Assembly: GCA_017656345.1 (NCBI GenBank)
Contig: JACDNZ010000010.1
Location: 19,848-83,847 of the forward strand
DNA from: Thermosipho sp. (in: thermotogales)
Lineage (GTDB): Bacteria > Thermotogota > Thermotogae > Thermotogales > Fervidobacteriaceae
Direction: 5' to 3'
DNA: 64,000 bases
The notes under the pieces: generated by a model
Told to the model about the DNA's origin: nothing
Seen by the model: the letters and a program-made list of their open reading frames with translations, nothing else
Database searches by the model: none
Position numbers and translations under genes: made by a program
Part shown: piece after piece, positions 44,666 through 54,330 of the stretch
Layout of the letters: each line of letters begins with the position of its first letter
How positions within the stretch are numbered: the stretch's first letter is position 1

Positions 44666-45187
44666 ATGATAGATAAGTTATTAATGAATGTTTATGCAGA
44701 AAGTGGTCAAACTTATGCTAATTCCCAAAGACATGACCCCTTAAAGAATTATAAGTTTTTAGTTGAAATTACAGGTAATATGGTATTTGCTAAAGCAGGT
44801 TTCCAAAAAGTAACTGGCTTAAAAATGTCAGTAAATGTTATAGAGTATAGAGAAGGTGGAGATAACGACTCTAAGAGAAAAATGCCTGGATTAGCAAATT
44901 ATGAACCTATAACTCTTGAAAGAGGTATGTCAGAAGATAAAGATATGTGGGAATTTGCTATGAAAACTTTTGATATAAATAAGAAAGGTCAACTTCTTGA
45001 CCCAGATTTTAGAGCAGTAATGATAATAAAACTTTTAGATAGGTCAGGAAATGTAGCTAAAGCTTGGAGAGTAGACAGAGTTTGGGTAAGTGAATACGAA
45101 ACTGGAGATTTTGACGCAGAAAGTGATGGAGTAATGATAGAAAGAATAGTTTTACAACATGAAGGTTTTACTAAAATTGTAGGTTAA
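44666..45187 (+). CDS. tail tube protein
   Basis: DPLKNYKFLVEITGNMVFAKAGFQKVTGLKMSVNVIEYREGGDN...YEPITLERGMSEDKDMWEF. Confidence 0.93.
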   Translation: MIDKLLMNVYAESGQTYANSQRHDPLKNYKFLVEITGNMVFAKAGFQKVTGLKMSVNVIEYREGGDNDSKRKMPGLANYEPITLERGMSEDKDMWEFAMKTFDINKKGQLLDPDFRAVMIIKLLDRSGNVAKAWRVDRVWVSEYETGDFDAESDGVMIERIVLQHEGFTKIVG

Positions 45188-45222
45188 TAATAAAGAATTC
45201 GTATTAACGTATGATATGTAAG

Positions 45223-45254
45223 GACAGAGGTTGTTTTTACCTCTGTCTTTTTAT
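45223..45254 (+). terminator. Rho-independent terminator
   Basis: gacagaggt ... acctctgtc then TTTTTAT. Confidence 0.85.
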
Positions 45255-45297
45255 ATAATAAAGATGAAAATAATATAATAAATAAGGAGGAATTAAT

Positions 45298-46065
45298 ATG
45301 TCAAGAGTTAGAGATTTTATGCTAGAAGAAAACAGATTTAAACTACCTGTAGGTTATTTAGATAGTGAGGGAGTTGTTCACAATATAGTGACCTTAACTC
45401 CAATTACAGGTGAAGTTGAAGAGAAAATGCAACAACCTAAAATAAGAGAAAATTCTGGTAAAGTTATAACTGAATTATTATTTGGCATAGTTGAGTCTTT
45501 AGGTTCAATAAAGAAAGTGAATAAAGAAATATTAAGAGATTTAACAACTATTGATAGGGATTTCTTAATTTTAGCTAATGCTATAGTATCTTTTGGTAAA
45601 GATGTAGAGCCTTTAAAATTTGTTCACAAATGCCCATATTGTAAAGCTAAAAATGAAATAGAAGTAAATCTTTTAGATTTAGAAGTAAATGGATTAGAAG
45701 ATTATCAAAGAGAATGGACATTTGAGTTAAAGAACGGAATAAAAGATAGCGAAGGTAAAATTCATAAGCAAATAACAGTACAATTACCGACTGGTAGAGT
45801 GCAAGAAAGAATAGCCCCTATAATGACAACAAATACTGCTAGTGCTATTACTATGATGTTACAGCTTATAACTAAAAAACTTGGTGAGTTACCTTATTTA
45901 ACTCCAGATACTTTTAAGAAAATGACAAAACGTGATAGAGATTATATTAGCAAATTTTTAGCTGATTTGAATTTAGGCGTTAATTTTGAAGTAACTACTA
46001 CTTGTTATGATTGTGGTGAAACTTTAGAAACTGTAATTCCTATTTCTGCATTATTGGGGGAGTAG
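45298..46065 (+). CDS. tail assembly chaperone / T4-like baseplate hub assembly protein with zinc ribbon
   Basis: KFVHKCPYCKAKNEIEVNL...CYDCGETLETV; sits between tube and tape measure. Confidence 0.7.
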   Translation: MSRVRDFMLEENRFKLPVGYLDSEGVVHNIVTLTPITGEVEEKMQQPKIRENSGKVITELLFGIVESLGSIKKVNKEILRDLTTIDRDFLILANAIVSFGKDVEPLKFVHKCPYCKAKNEIEVNLLDLEVNGLEDYQREWTFELKNGIKDSEGKIHKQITVQLPTGRVQERIAPIMTTNTASAITMMLQLITKKLGELPYLTPDTFKKMTKRDRDYISKFLADLNLGVNFEVTTTCYDCGETLETVIPISALLGE

Positions 46066-46235
46066 AGAACAACCTTAATCAACTTTATAGTGAAGTACAC
46101 CTTATAGCATATTATTATAAATGGTCGGAGAAAGAGATTCTTTCTCTTTCTCCTAAAAAACGTAGAATGTATGTTGAATTAATAATAGAGCAATTAAAAG
46201 CTGAAAGAGGTGATAAAGATGACCCAGAAAGTTAA
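46056..46235 (+). CDS. -1 frame extension of the tail assembly protein (putative programmed frameshift product)
   Basis: Open -1 frame without a standard start: GGVENNLNQLYSEVHLIAYYYKWSEKEILSLSPKKRRMYVELIIEQLKAERGDKDDPES. Confidence 0.55.
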   Translation, partial: GGVENNLNQLYSEVHLIAYYYKWSEKEILSLSPKKRRMYVELIIEQLKAERGDKDDPES

Positions 46236-46258
46236 AAGAAAGTAGGTGAGATAATAGT

Positions 46259-49200
46259 ATGTTAGATAGATTAGGTTTAGGTATACAGTTAAATATGCAA
46301 GAAACTATTACTTCTAAATCTAAAAGTATTGTAAGTGCTTTTGACGATATTCAAAATAGTGCTGAAAGAATGGTTAATAATGTAGATAAAAGTATGCAAA
46401 GATTTCAGAATTTAGTTATAGGTGGATTAGGATTAAATAAAGTAGGTAATGAATTAAAAAGCTTTGGTAATTCAATAATAAATACTTTTATCAATGCTGG
46501 TAAGCAAATAATGAATATAGGTTCGATATATGAAGATTTTAGACGAACTCTAAAAGCACTTTATAAAGATGGTGAAAAAGCTAATGAAGTATTAGAGTGG
46601 GCTATTAAATTAGGTAAGACTACTCCTTTTGAAACAATAGACGTTATACAAAGTGTTATTGGTTTAAAAGGAATAGGTGCTGATGCCCAAAAGAGATATA
46701 AAAGTATAAACGGTGAAATGAAACAATTAATTGAATATGTAGGTGATTTAGCAGGTCTTAGACCAGATAGAGGTATAGATAGTGCTAGATTAGCAGTAAT
46801 GAACGCTATCATGGGTAGAACAAGAATGTTAAGACTTACTTATGGTCTTGACCCAGAGCAAATTTTAGGTAGAGAGATAGATAGAAGTAGTATAGATAAA
46901 ACTGTTCAAGATATAGTTACAATAATAAGTTCAAGAGCAGACGGATTAATGAAGTCTTTAGAAGGTACTTGGCGACAAATACTTTCTAACTTAGAAGATT
47001 ATAAAGCTGACTTTTTAAGAGGAATTGCCGAAGGTGGATTCTTTGAAAAAGTAAAAAGTACTTTAGTATACTTACAAGATACTTTAAATAATATAAATTT
47101 TAAAGAAGTAGGTAAGACCTTATCAGATATATTTTCAATGTTATACAAACCTTTAGATTTATTTGCTAGAACTTTAATAAATATAAATAAAGGTTTATTA
47201 GATTTTACTAAGAAATACCCTACACTATCTAAAATATTTGGTTTATTTGTCGGTGGTATAGGTATAGTTTCTGTTTTAGCTGGAACATTTTTAAAACTTG
47301 CTGGTAATACAATAATAGTAGTCGCAAATATAGGTATGTTAATTGCACAAATGCAACTATTAAAAGTTGCAGGAGTTGGTGTAAATAATACTTTATTTAA
47401 AACTATAGGATTATTAAAATCATTTACTAAATTCTCTTTAATTGCAGTATCAAGTGCTGGGTTATTATTTTATGCTTATGAGAGAAATTTATTTAATCTA
47501 CAGCAAAGATTTAATGACTTTATGGATAGTATAGAAAATAATCCTACATTAAATAGATTAAAATTAATAGGTAGAGTATTATATAATCTATTTGCAGAAG
47601 ATACAGGAACTAAAGTATTCTTTAGTGAAGAATTAGTAAATAGTTTAAAGAAAGCAGGTTTATGGGATTTAACAATACAGCTAGTTGTATTAAAAGGTAG
47701 AATAGAAAGTTTATTAACTGGAATAGTAACAGGAATAAAAGAAGTAATAAAATCTGGTGTTGAAATAATAAATGCTTTTATTAGCCCATTAAGAAAATCT
47801 CTAGACCCAATCCTACCTTCATTTAGTAAATTTACCGACCTACTAAAAAGTATAAATAAAAATGATTTAAACTCTTTTAAAAATTTAGGAAAAGTAATAG
47901 GTAAGATAGCAGGGATATTACTATCAACTAAGTTAATAAAATATACTTTATTATTTAGTAAGGGAGTAACTTCATTTACTTTAGGTTTAATAAAAGTTAA
48001 TAAATTAAAACTTTTAGGTTTAAGTACTATATTACTTCTATTTAAAAAATATATTGATAGTGGTGGAAGTATAGAAGATATAACTAATAAAATAAATTAC
48101 TCAATGTATAGATTAAAAGAAATATTCTCACCTTTAGCCGATATTACACAAAATTTCTTTGATAATATATCTAAGTATGGTTTACTTGGTGCATTTAGTA
48201 GAGCCTTAGATGATTTAGCAAATTGGTACAACAATGGTGGAAGAGAAAAATTAGCAAAATTAATGCAAGATATAATAAACTTTATTACTCAAAAAATTTC
48301 TGATTTTAATAAAGCAGTAGATGTTTGGTGGAATAATGGAGGTAAAGAGAAGTTTACTGAAATATCTAATAAGATTGGTGTATTGTTTGGAAAAACTTTA
48401 ATGTCTTTAACTGTAAAAATGCCAGATATAGAAACAGGTGAGATAACTAATAGAAGTATTTGGTTTAAAATAGGTTATGATATGGCTAAAGCTTTTGTAG
48501 AAGGTTTTAAAGAAGCTTTTAATTCTTCTGAATTTGGTAAGAATATGGCAAGTAGTGTAAAAAATATTGCGTCAAATAAAGGTATTTTTGGTAAAGCATT
48601 TGAATTTATCTCTAGTTTCTCTATAGGAAAGCTCTTTGGATTTAAAAAAGGTGCAATATCTTATGGAGTGCAACAGAATAAATACTTAACTGATGATGAA
48701 ATTAACTGGAGAGATTATTCTGCTGTAGCTACCGATGTTTATTTAGCAGTAAAATTATCTAAATGGTTCTCTAAATTAAAAGAGGGTAAAATAAACACTC
48801 CTATTGATTTTATGAAAAAATCAATGGATTTCTTTAAGAATTCTAATGTGTGGGCTTCTATAAGAAATTGGTTTACTAGAGGTAGAACAGTAGTAGATGA
48901 AATGCAAAGTACATTTAATAGTCAAAATATGACTAATATTTGGGTTTCTATAAGAGATTTCTTTAGTAATTTTGGTGATAAGATAGGGTTAGCAGTAACA
49001 GGAATGTTTCAAACAATAAAAGGATTTATACCTAGTATTCCTCTAGTTGGTGCTACTCTAGCAAGTCTTTTAGGTATAACTGCTGTTAAAGGTTATAGAG
49101 ATTATAAGTTTATTTCTGAAAATAAGAAAACTTTTGAAGAAGCTATAAATAAAAACCATGAAGCTATATTCGTTCAAGAAGAAACTCCAATTATAGATAG

Positions 49201-49663
49201 AATACTAGGTTTAGGTACAGCAGATAAAACTAGGTCTAAAGTAATAGATTTAGACGAATATAAAAAATCAGTAGAAGGATTAAATTTAGAAATAAAACCT
49301 ATGGAAGAAGTAAAACCTAAAAAGAAATGGTATAATCCTTTTACTTGGTTTTCTCATAAGACAGGTCTTGATGAAGTACCTTATGATGGTTATAGAGCAG
49401 AGTTACACAAGGGCGAAGCAGTTTTAAATAGAGAAGAAGCTAGAGTATGGCGTGAGCAGAAGAAAGTAATAAATTTAGACAGTAAAAGACCTGTAAACAA
49501 CAATATAGATAATAGCATAAGAATAGATAAGATTGAAATTATTGTTCAAGCTAATAATCTAAGTAGAGATGACGCAAGACAACAGGCATTAATGATTTTA
49601 GAAGAATTAGAAAAGTTAAGGGAAGAAAATAATATTAGACGTTACAAAGATAATATAATGTAG
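46259..49663 (+). CDS. tail tape measure protein
   Basis: 1134 aa, hydrophobic segments, located after tail assembly genes; C-terminal YDGYRAELHKGEAVLNREEARVWRE. Confidence 0.88.
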   Translation: MLDRLGLGIQLNMQETITSKSKSIVSAFDDIQNSAERMVNNVDKSMQRFQNLVIGGLGLNKVGNELKSFGNSIINTFINAGKQIMNIGSIYEDFRRTLKALYKDGEKANEVLEWAIKLGKTTPFETIDVIQSVIGLKGIGADAQKRYKSINGEMKQLIEYVGDLAGLRPDRGIDSARLAVMNAIMGRTRMLRLTYGLDPEQILGREIDRSSIDKTVQDIVTIISSRADGLMKSLEGTWRQILSNLEDYKADFLRGIAEGGFFEKVKSTLVYLQDTLNNINFKEVGKTLSDIFSMLYKPLDLFARTLININKGLLDFTKKYPTLSKIFGLFVGGIGIVSVLAGTFLKLAGNTIIVVANIGMLIAQMQLLKVAGVGVNNTLFKTIGLLKSFTKFSLIAVSSAGLLFYAYERNLFNLQQRFNDFMDSIENNPTLNRLKLIGRVLYNLFAEDTGTKVFFSEELVNSLKKAGLWDLTIQLVVLKGRIESLLTGIVTGIKEVIKSGVEIINAFISPLRKSLDPILPSFSKFTDLLKSINKNDLNSFKNLGKVIGKIAGILLSTKLIKYTLLFSKGVTSFTLGLIKVNKLKLLGLSTILLLFKKYIDSGGSIEDITNKINYSMYRLKEIFSPLADITQNFFDNISKYGLLGAFSRALDDLANWYNNGGREKLAKLMQDIINFITQKISDFNKAVDVWWNNGGKEKFTEISNKIGVLFGKTLMSLTVKMPDIETGEITNRSIWFKIGYDMAKAFVEGFKEAFNSSEFGKNMASSVKNIASNKGIFGKAFEFISSFSIGKLFGFKKGAISYGVQQNKYLTDDEINWRDYSAVATDVYLAVKLSKWFSKLKEGKINTPIDFMKKSMDFFKNSNVWASIRNWFTRGRTVVDEMQSTFNSQNMTNIWVSIRDFFSNFGDKIGLAVTGMFQTIKGFIPSIPLVGATLASLLGITAVKGYRDYKFISENKKTFEEAINKNHEAIFVQEETPIIDRILGLGTADKTRSKVIDLDEYKKSVEGLNLEIKPMEEVKPKKKWYNPFTWFSHKTGLDEVPYDGYRAELHKGEAVLNREEARVWREQKKVINLDSKRPVNNNIDNSIRIDKIEIIVQANNLSRDDARQQALMILEELEKLREENNIRRYKDNIM

Positions 49664-49678
49664 AATATTAATTAATAA

Positions 49679-49748
49679 GGTACTCTAATATACTAATTAA
49701 AGTAATTGCTATATAATATTAGTATAGAGGAGTACCTTATTTTCTTTA
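49679..49748 (+). terminator. long hairpin, terminator candidate
   Basis: aaggtactc ... gagtacctt then ATTTTCTTT, with internal pairing. Confidence 0.65.
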
Positions 49749-49763
49749 TAAGGAGGTTGTAAT

Positions 49764-50183
49764 ATGAAAAAGATAAGCAAAGCTAAATTAATAATAAATG
49801 GTAAGATAATGTCCTTTCCCTTTAACCCAGAAAAATTTAGAAAAGCAGTTGGGATAGAATATTCAGAGATAAAAAGTGCTGGAACAAACTATCCTATAAA
49901 TCAATTTAGTGGAGGGAAAACAGCAGAGATAACTTTTGATATTTATTTAAACGCAAGAGAAGGACATGATGTAAAAGGGTTCATAGCTTTTTTAAATGAT
50001 GGATTACCTTATGAAAGATATACCCCACCTTTTAATGTACCACCACCAGATGTTATATTTGCATATGGTTGGTTTGTAAAGAGATGTAAAATAAAAGAGT
50101 TTACAACTGATTATACAATGTTTGATAGGGACTTAAATCCTTTAGAAGCAAAAATAAATTTAACTTTAATAATTGTACCATAG
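49764..50183 (+). CDS. baseplate/CIS tube-like protein
   Basis: AKLIINGKIMSFPFNPEKFRKAVGIEYSEIKSAGTNYPINQFSGGKTAEITFDIYLNA. Confidence 0.7.
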   Translation: MKKISKAKLIINGKIMSFPFNPEKFRKAVGIEYSEIKSAGTNYPINQFSGGKTAEITFDIYLNAREGHDVKGFIAFLNDGLPYERYTPPFNVPPPDVIFAYGWFVKRCKIKEFTTDYTMFDRDLNPLEAKINLTLIIVP

Positions 50184-50186
50184 GAG

Positions 50187-50480
50187 GTGCATAAAATGGC
50201 AATATACGAAGGTAGTAGATATATAGGCAGTAAAACTTTAATAGATAAAAATGGTATAAGATATTTAAAATCTAGGAAACCTAAAATAAAACCTCATAAA
50301 GATGATTATATTATACAATTTAAAGCTGGAGATAGATTAGATTTATTAGCTAAAAGATTTTATGGTGACTCTCAATTACAATGGGTAATTTTAGACGCTA
50401 ACCCAGAATATTTTTCACCTTTAGATATTGAAGTAGGGGATTATTTAGTAATACCTAACCCAGAAAGGATAGATGTATAA
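50187..50480 (+). CDS. LysM-like/gp53-like tail protein
   Basis: IIQFKAGDRLDLLAKRFYGDSQLQWVILDANP...IEVGDYLVIPNP. Confidence 0.75.
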   Translation: MHKMAIYEGSRYIGSKTLIDKNGIRYLKSRKPKIKPHKDDYIIQFKAGDRLDLLAKRFYGDSQLQWVILDANPEYFSPLDIEVGDYLVIPNPERIDV

Positions 50481-51295
50481 TGCAAGATAGAAGAATTTTA
50501 GAAGAGTATTGGTTTCAAATTATAATAGATAATAAACCTCTACCTCAAGAGTATTATAAGTATATAGAAGAAGTTATGGTTGATGAAATAGATGATAAAG
50601 CTGATTTAGGTAGAGTTGTAATAAATGATGTTGATAGAATATTTTTAAATGACCCTAAAATATTAGAAGATACCCCTATAGTTATAAAAATGGGTCATTA
50701 TAAAGGTGATAGAAGAACAATGTTAGAAGGAAAGATTAGTCATATTGACGTTGACTTTCAACCTAATAATATACCTAGAGTAACTATTAATGCTTTAGAT
50801 AATAGTAAGAAAATGGATAGTGAAAAGAAAACTAGAATATTTAGAGATATGAAAAAGTCAGATGTAGTAGCTACTATTTTAAGAGAGCATGGATTTATTC
50901 CTAAAGTAGAAGATACTAAAATTGTAATGGGTCAAATATCACAGGATAATGAAACAGATATACAATTTATTCAAAGACTTGCTAAAGAAGAAGGGTTTTA
51001 TTGTTATACTATTAATGTAAATGAGTTTTATTTTGGAAGGCGACAAAAATCTCAAACTCCAACAGAAGTTTTAACTTATGGTAATGGTGGAGAGATAATT
51101 TCTTTTAGACCAAGATATGTAGAAAAATATAATAGTTCTAATACAACTACAACGCAAGATATAGATTTATATAAAGGTGATACTAAATTGAGCGAAAAAT
51201 CTAAAACAGATGTTACAGGTGATGGAAATATTAGTGGTGTAGAAATAGATAAAGGAGATGGTTCAGTAGTAGAAGTTAAGAAGAGAAAGAGGTGA
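50480..51295 (+). CDS. baseplate hub protein (late control D-like)
   Basis: FRDMKKSDVVATILREHGF...QDNETDIQFIQRLAKEEGFYCYT. Confidence 0.8.
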   Translation: MQDRRILEEYWFQIIIDNKPLPQEYYKYIEEVMVDEIDDKADLGRVVINDVDRIFLNDPKILEDTPIVIKMGHYKGDRRTMLEGKISHIDVDFQPNNIPRVTINALDNSKKMDSEKKTRIFRDMKKSDVVATILREHGFIPKVEDTKIVMGQISQDNETDIQFIQRLAKEEGFYCYTINVNEFYFGRRQKSQTPTEVLTYGNGGEIISFRPRYVEKYNSSNTTTTQDIDLYKGDTKLSEKSKTDVTGDGNISGVEIDKGDGSVVEVKKRKR

Positions 51296-51300
51296 TTTAA

Positions 51301-51855
51301 TTGAGTAGGTATTCAATAAATAAAAGTACTGGTTATGTTGAATATCTTTATGATGATGAAACTTATGACGAGGATATTAGTACAGGAAGTGACTCCAGCA
51401 CACAGGGAAATTTAGATAAAGAAGCACAGATAGAAGCAGATAAAAAATCAGAACAGATGTTACAAGGTACTCTACAAGTAATACCAAGTGCCAAGTATAC
51501 AGCTAAAAAGAATTATGTATTAAAAGGTTTAGGTGCTGTATTTGATGGTACTTATTATGTAAAACAATGTACTCATAGAATTACTAGAAGTGGTGGATAT
51601 ACTGTTACTATGAAAGTTATAAAAAATGAATTAGGGGGTAGCAGTTCTTCTAATATAAATAAAGAAACTACAAGAAAGCAGAAATATGAAAATACAGACG
51701 TTTATAGTGATATAACTTATACAGTAAAAAGTGGTGATACTCTTTGGAAGATAGCAAAGATAAATAATACAACGATAGACGCTATAGTTAAATTGAATAA
51801 TATTACTAATCCAAACTTAATTATAACAGGTCAAAAATTAAAAATTCCAACATAG
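51301..51855 (+). CDS. LysM-domain tail protein
   Basis: C-term [46 protein letters not shown]. Confidence 0.85.
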   Translation: MSRYSINKSTGYVEYLYDDETYDEDISTGSDSSTQGNLDKEAQIEADKKSEQMLQGTLQVIPSAKYTAKKNYVLKGLGAVFDGTYYVKQCTHRITRSGGYTVTMKVIKNELGGSSSSNINKETTRKQKYENTDVYSDITYTVKSGDTLWKIAKINNTTIDAIVKLNNITNPNLIITGQKLKIPT

Positions 51856-51865
51856 GAGTGATAAA

Positions 51866-52495
51866 ATGCGAAGAAAATATTATGGTAAATATAGAGCAAT
51901 TGTGTTTGATGTAGACGACCCTAAATTAATGGGTAGGGTAAGAGTAAAAATCCCTTCTATTTTAGGTGATAGACCTAGTAATTGGGCTATACCAGTAACT
52001 CCTTTTATAACAGATTTTTACGGTTTACAAAAAGATGATATAGTTTGGGTAGAATTTGAAGAAGGTCACATAGATAGACCTCTAGTAGTAGGTGTGTGGT
52101 GGAAAGAAAGAGAAACACCTATAAAAGAGTATAACGATAGTTATGCAGATAATCTAAAAAGAAGGAGAATAAAAACTAATAAGCATACAATAGATTTAGT
52201 TGACAAAGACGGAGAAGAACAAATAATTATAACTGATATGAATAATAACAAAATTGTTATTGATAGCGTTAATAATATAATAACAGTAGAAAGTACTGGA
52301 ACACTAAATATAAATGCTAATAATGTAAATTTAGGTGGTGCAAATGGTAAAAGTGTAGCTAGAGTAGATGATGAAGTAGAGATAACAATAACAGGTACAA
52401 CTAGTTCCTCTGGTGACCCTTCACATACACATACTATAAATTTAACAGTAACAGGTAAAATAACTAAAGGGTCAGATATTGTAAAGTCACTATAG
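51866..52495 (+). CDS. baseplate assembly protein V / spike-like
   Basis: YYGKYRAIVFDVDDPKLMGRVRVKIPSILGD...GDIVWVEFEEGHIDRPLVVGVWW-like pattern. Confidence 0.85.
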   Translation: MRRKYYGKYRAIVFDVDDPKLMGRVRVKIPSILGDRPSNWAIPVTPFITDFYGLQKDDIVWVEFEEGHIDRPLVVGVWWKERETPIKEYNDSYADNLKRRRIKTNKHTIDLVDKDGEEQIIITDMNNNKIVIDSVNNIITVESTGTLNINANNVNLGGANGKSVARVDDEVEITITGTTSSSGDPSHTHTINLTVTGKITKGSDIVKSL

Positions 52496-52498
52496 GAG

Positions 52499-52915
52499 GT
52501 GATAATCTTGGAATCTAAACTTTTAGGTTTTAAAGGTATTTCTTTTCCTTTTAGAATTGACTCTTCTGGTAGAGTCGCAACTTCTACTACAAGCCCTAAC
52601 GATTTTACACACATAAAAGAAAGTATAGAGCAAATATTAAAGACCAGAAAATATGAAAGAATTATGGAAAATGATTTTGGTAATGAAATTGATATATCAT
52701 TATTTGAAGTGGCAGATGACCCAACTAATTTAGCAATTTTAAAGCATAATATTACTGAATGTATAGAAACTTGGGATAATAGAGTAAAAGTTTTAGATGT
52801 AAAATTTGAAATAGAGGATACTTTAATAAACGCTTATATAACTATATTTGTTAAAAAGTATTTAGTTACTGATGTAGTTACAGTTACTTTTGAAAGAAAG
52901 GTCGGTGAGTATTAA
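52499..52915 (+). CDS. baseplate wedge gp25-like protein
   Basis: HIKESIEQILKTRKYERIMENDFGNEIDISLFE. Confidence 0.88.
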   Translation: MIILESKLLGFKGISFPFRIDSSGRVATSTTSPNDFTHIKESIEQILKTRKYERIMENDFGNEIDISLFEVADDPTNLAILKHNITECIETWDNRVKVLDVKFEIEDTLINAYITIFVKKYLVTDVVTVTFERKVGEY

Positions 52916-54330
52916 TGAAAAGTAAAAGTAAACATATAGATTTTGTTACTAAAGACTATGAAGGTTTTAGACAACTTATGATTGACGCTATACCTAAATA
53001 TTTACCAGAGTGGACTGATAGAAGTCAGAGTGATTTTGGTATAGTTCTTATTGAGTTATTTGCTTATGGACTTGATATTTTATCTTACTATCAAGATAAA
53101 GCAATTAATGAAAACTTACTATCTACAGCACAGATAAGAGAAAGTGTAGTTAATTTAGCTAGATTTTTAGGTTATGAAGCTACTCCACAAACACCAGCTA
53201 AAGTTATGGTTCAATTTACTAAATATAGTGACTTATTAAATCAAGATGTTGTAATACCAGCAGGAACAAAAGTTAGTACTTCTGACGGTAAAATTATATT
53301 TGAAACAGATAGTGAATTAACTATACCTAGTGGGCAATTATCAGCACAGATAAGTTGTACTCATGGTGTAACTTATTCAAATGATGTAATAGGAAAAAGT
53401 GACGGAAGCGAAAATCAAGTATTTAAACTAACTCAACCTAATGTATTATTAGATACAGTTTCAATATATACCCAAGATAGTGATGGTACATTAGAGAAGT
53501 GGGATAGAGTAGATAACTTTTTAAATTCTACTGTAGATGATAAACATTATAGGTTATATGAAATTGGCGAATTTACCTATGTCGAATTTAGTAATGGTAA
53601 CTCTGGTATGATACCACCTGTAGATGTTAAAATAGTAGCTTCATATAGAGTAGGAGGTGGAGAAGAAGGTAATGTAGGTGCTAATACTTTAGTAAGATTA
53701 TATGATGATTACATTGATGGTATAGAAAGTGTTACAAACCCTTCAAGTCCTTATGAATTAGGTAAAGAGAAAGAAAGTATAGAAAGTATAAGATTAAATG
53801 CACCTAAAGCATTTAGAACTAATTTAAGGGCTGTTACTAAGCAGGATTTTGAAGATATAGCCACTTCCTTAGACGGAGTAGCAAAAGCTAAATTAGAAGA
53901 ATTATTTGATTTTGAAAGGAACGTAAATTTATATATTGTACCAGATACTTACGATACCCCTACCCAAAAATTAAAGGATTATGTAAAAACAGAAATAGAA
54001 AAAGTAATGTTGGTAAACACTAATCTAAATGTTTTAGACCCAACTTATGTGGATTTTGACTTAACATTAGATTTAGTTGTAGAAGATAACTATGTTAGAG
54101 ATGATGTGGCAAATAACTTAAAAACTTTAATAGAAGAAGAGTTTAATATACAATACATGGATTTTGGAGAAAATATAAAACTAAAAGATATTTTAGCATT
54201 AACTAGAGATGTAGAAGGTATAGAAGATTTAACAGTAACTAGTACCTTACCAACTGTTACAGAATATGAAATATTGAGATTAAATACTGTTACAATAAAT
54301 GCTACAGGGGGTGTTGTAATTGGACAGTAA
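52915..54330 (+). CDS. baseplate J-like protein
   Basis: DFGIVLIELFAYGLDILSYYQDKAINENLLSTAQIRESVVNLARFLGY...VVIPAGTKVST. Confidence 0.9.
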   Translation: MKSKSKHIDFVTKDYEGFRQLMIDAIPKYLPEWTDRSQSDFGIVLIELFAYGLDILSYYQDKAINENLLSTAQIRESVVNLARFLGYEATPQTPAKVMVQFTKYSDLLNQDVVIPAGTKVSTSDGKIIFETDSELTIPSGQLSAQISCTHGVTYSNDVIGKSDGSENQVFKLTQPNVLLDTVSIYTQDSDGTLEKWDRVDNFLNSTVDDKHYRLYEIGEFTYVEFSNGNSGMIPPVDVKIVASYRVGGGEEGNVGANTLVRLYDDYIDGIESVTNPSSPYELGKEKESIESIRLNAPKAFRTNLRAVTKQDFEDIATSLDGVAKAKLEELFDFERNVNLYIVPDTYDTPTQKLKDYVKTEIEKVMLVNTNLNVLDPTYVDFDLTLDLVVEDNYVRDDVANNLKTLIEEEFNIQYMDFGENIKLKDILALTRDVEGIEDLTVTSTLPTVTEYEILRLNTVTINATGGVVIGQ

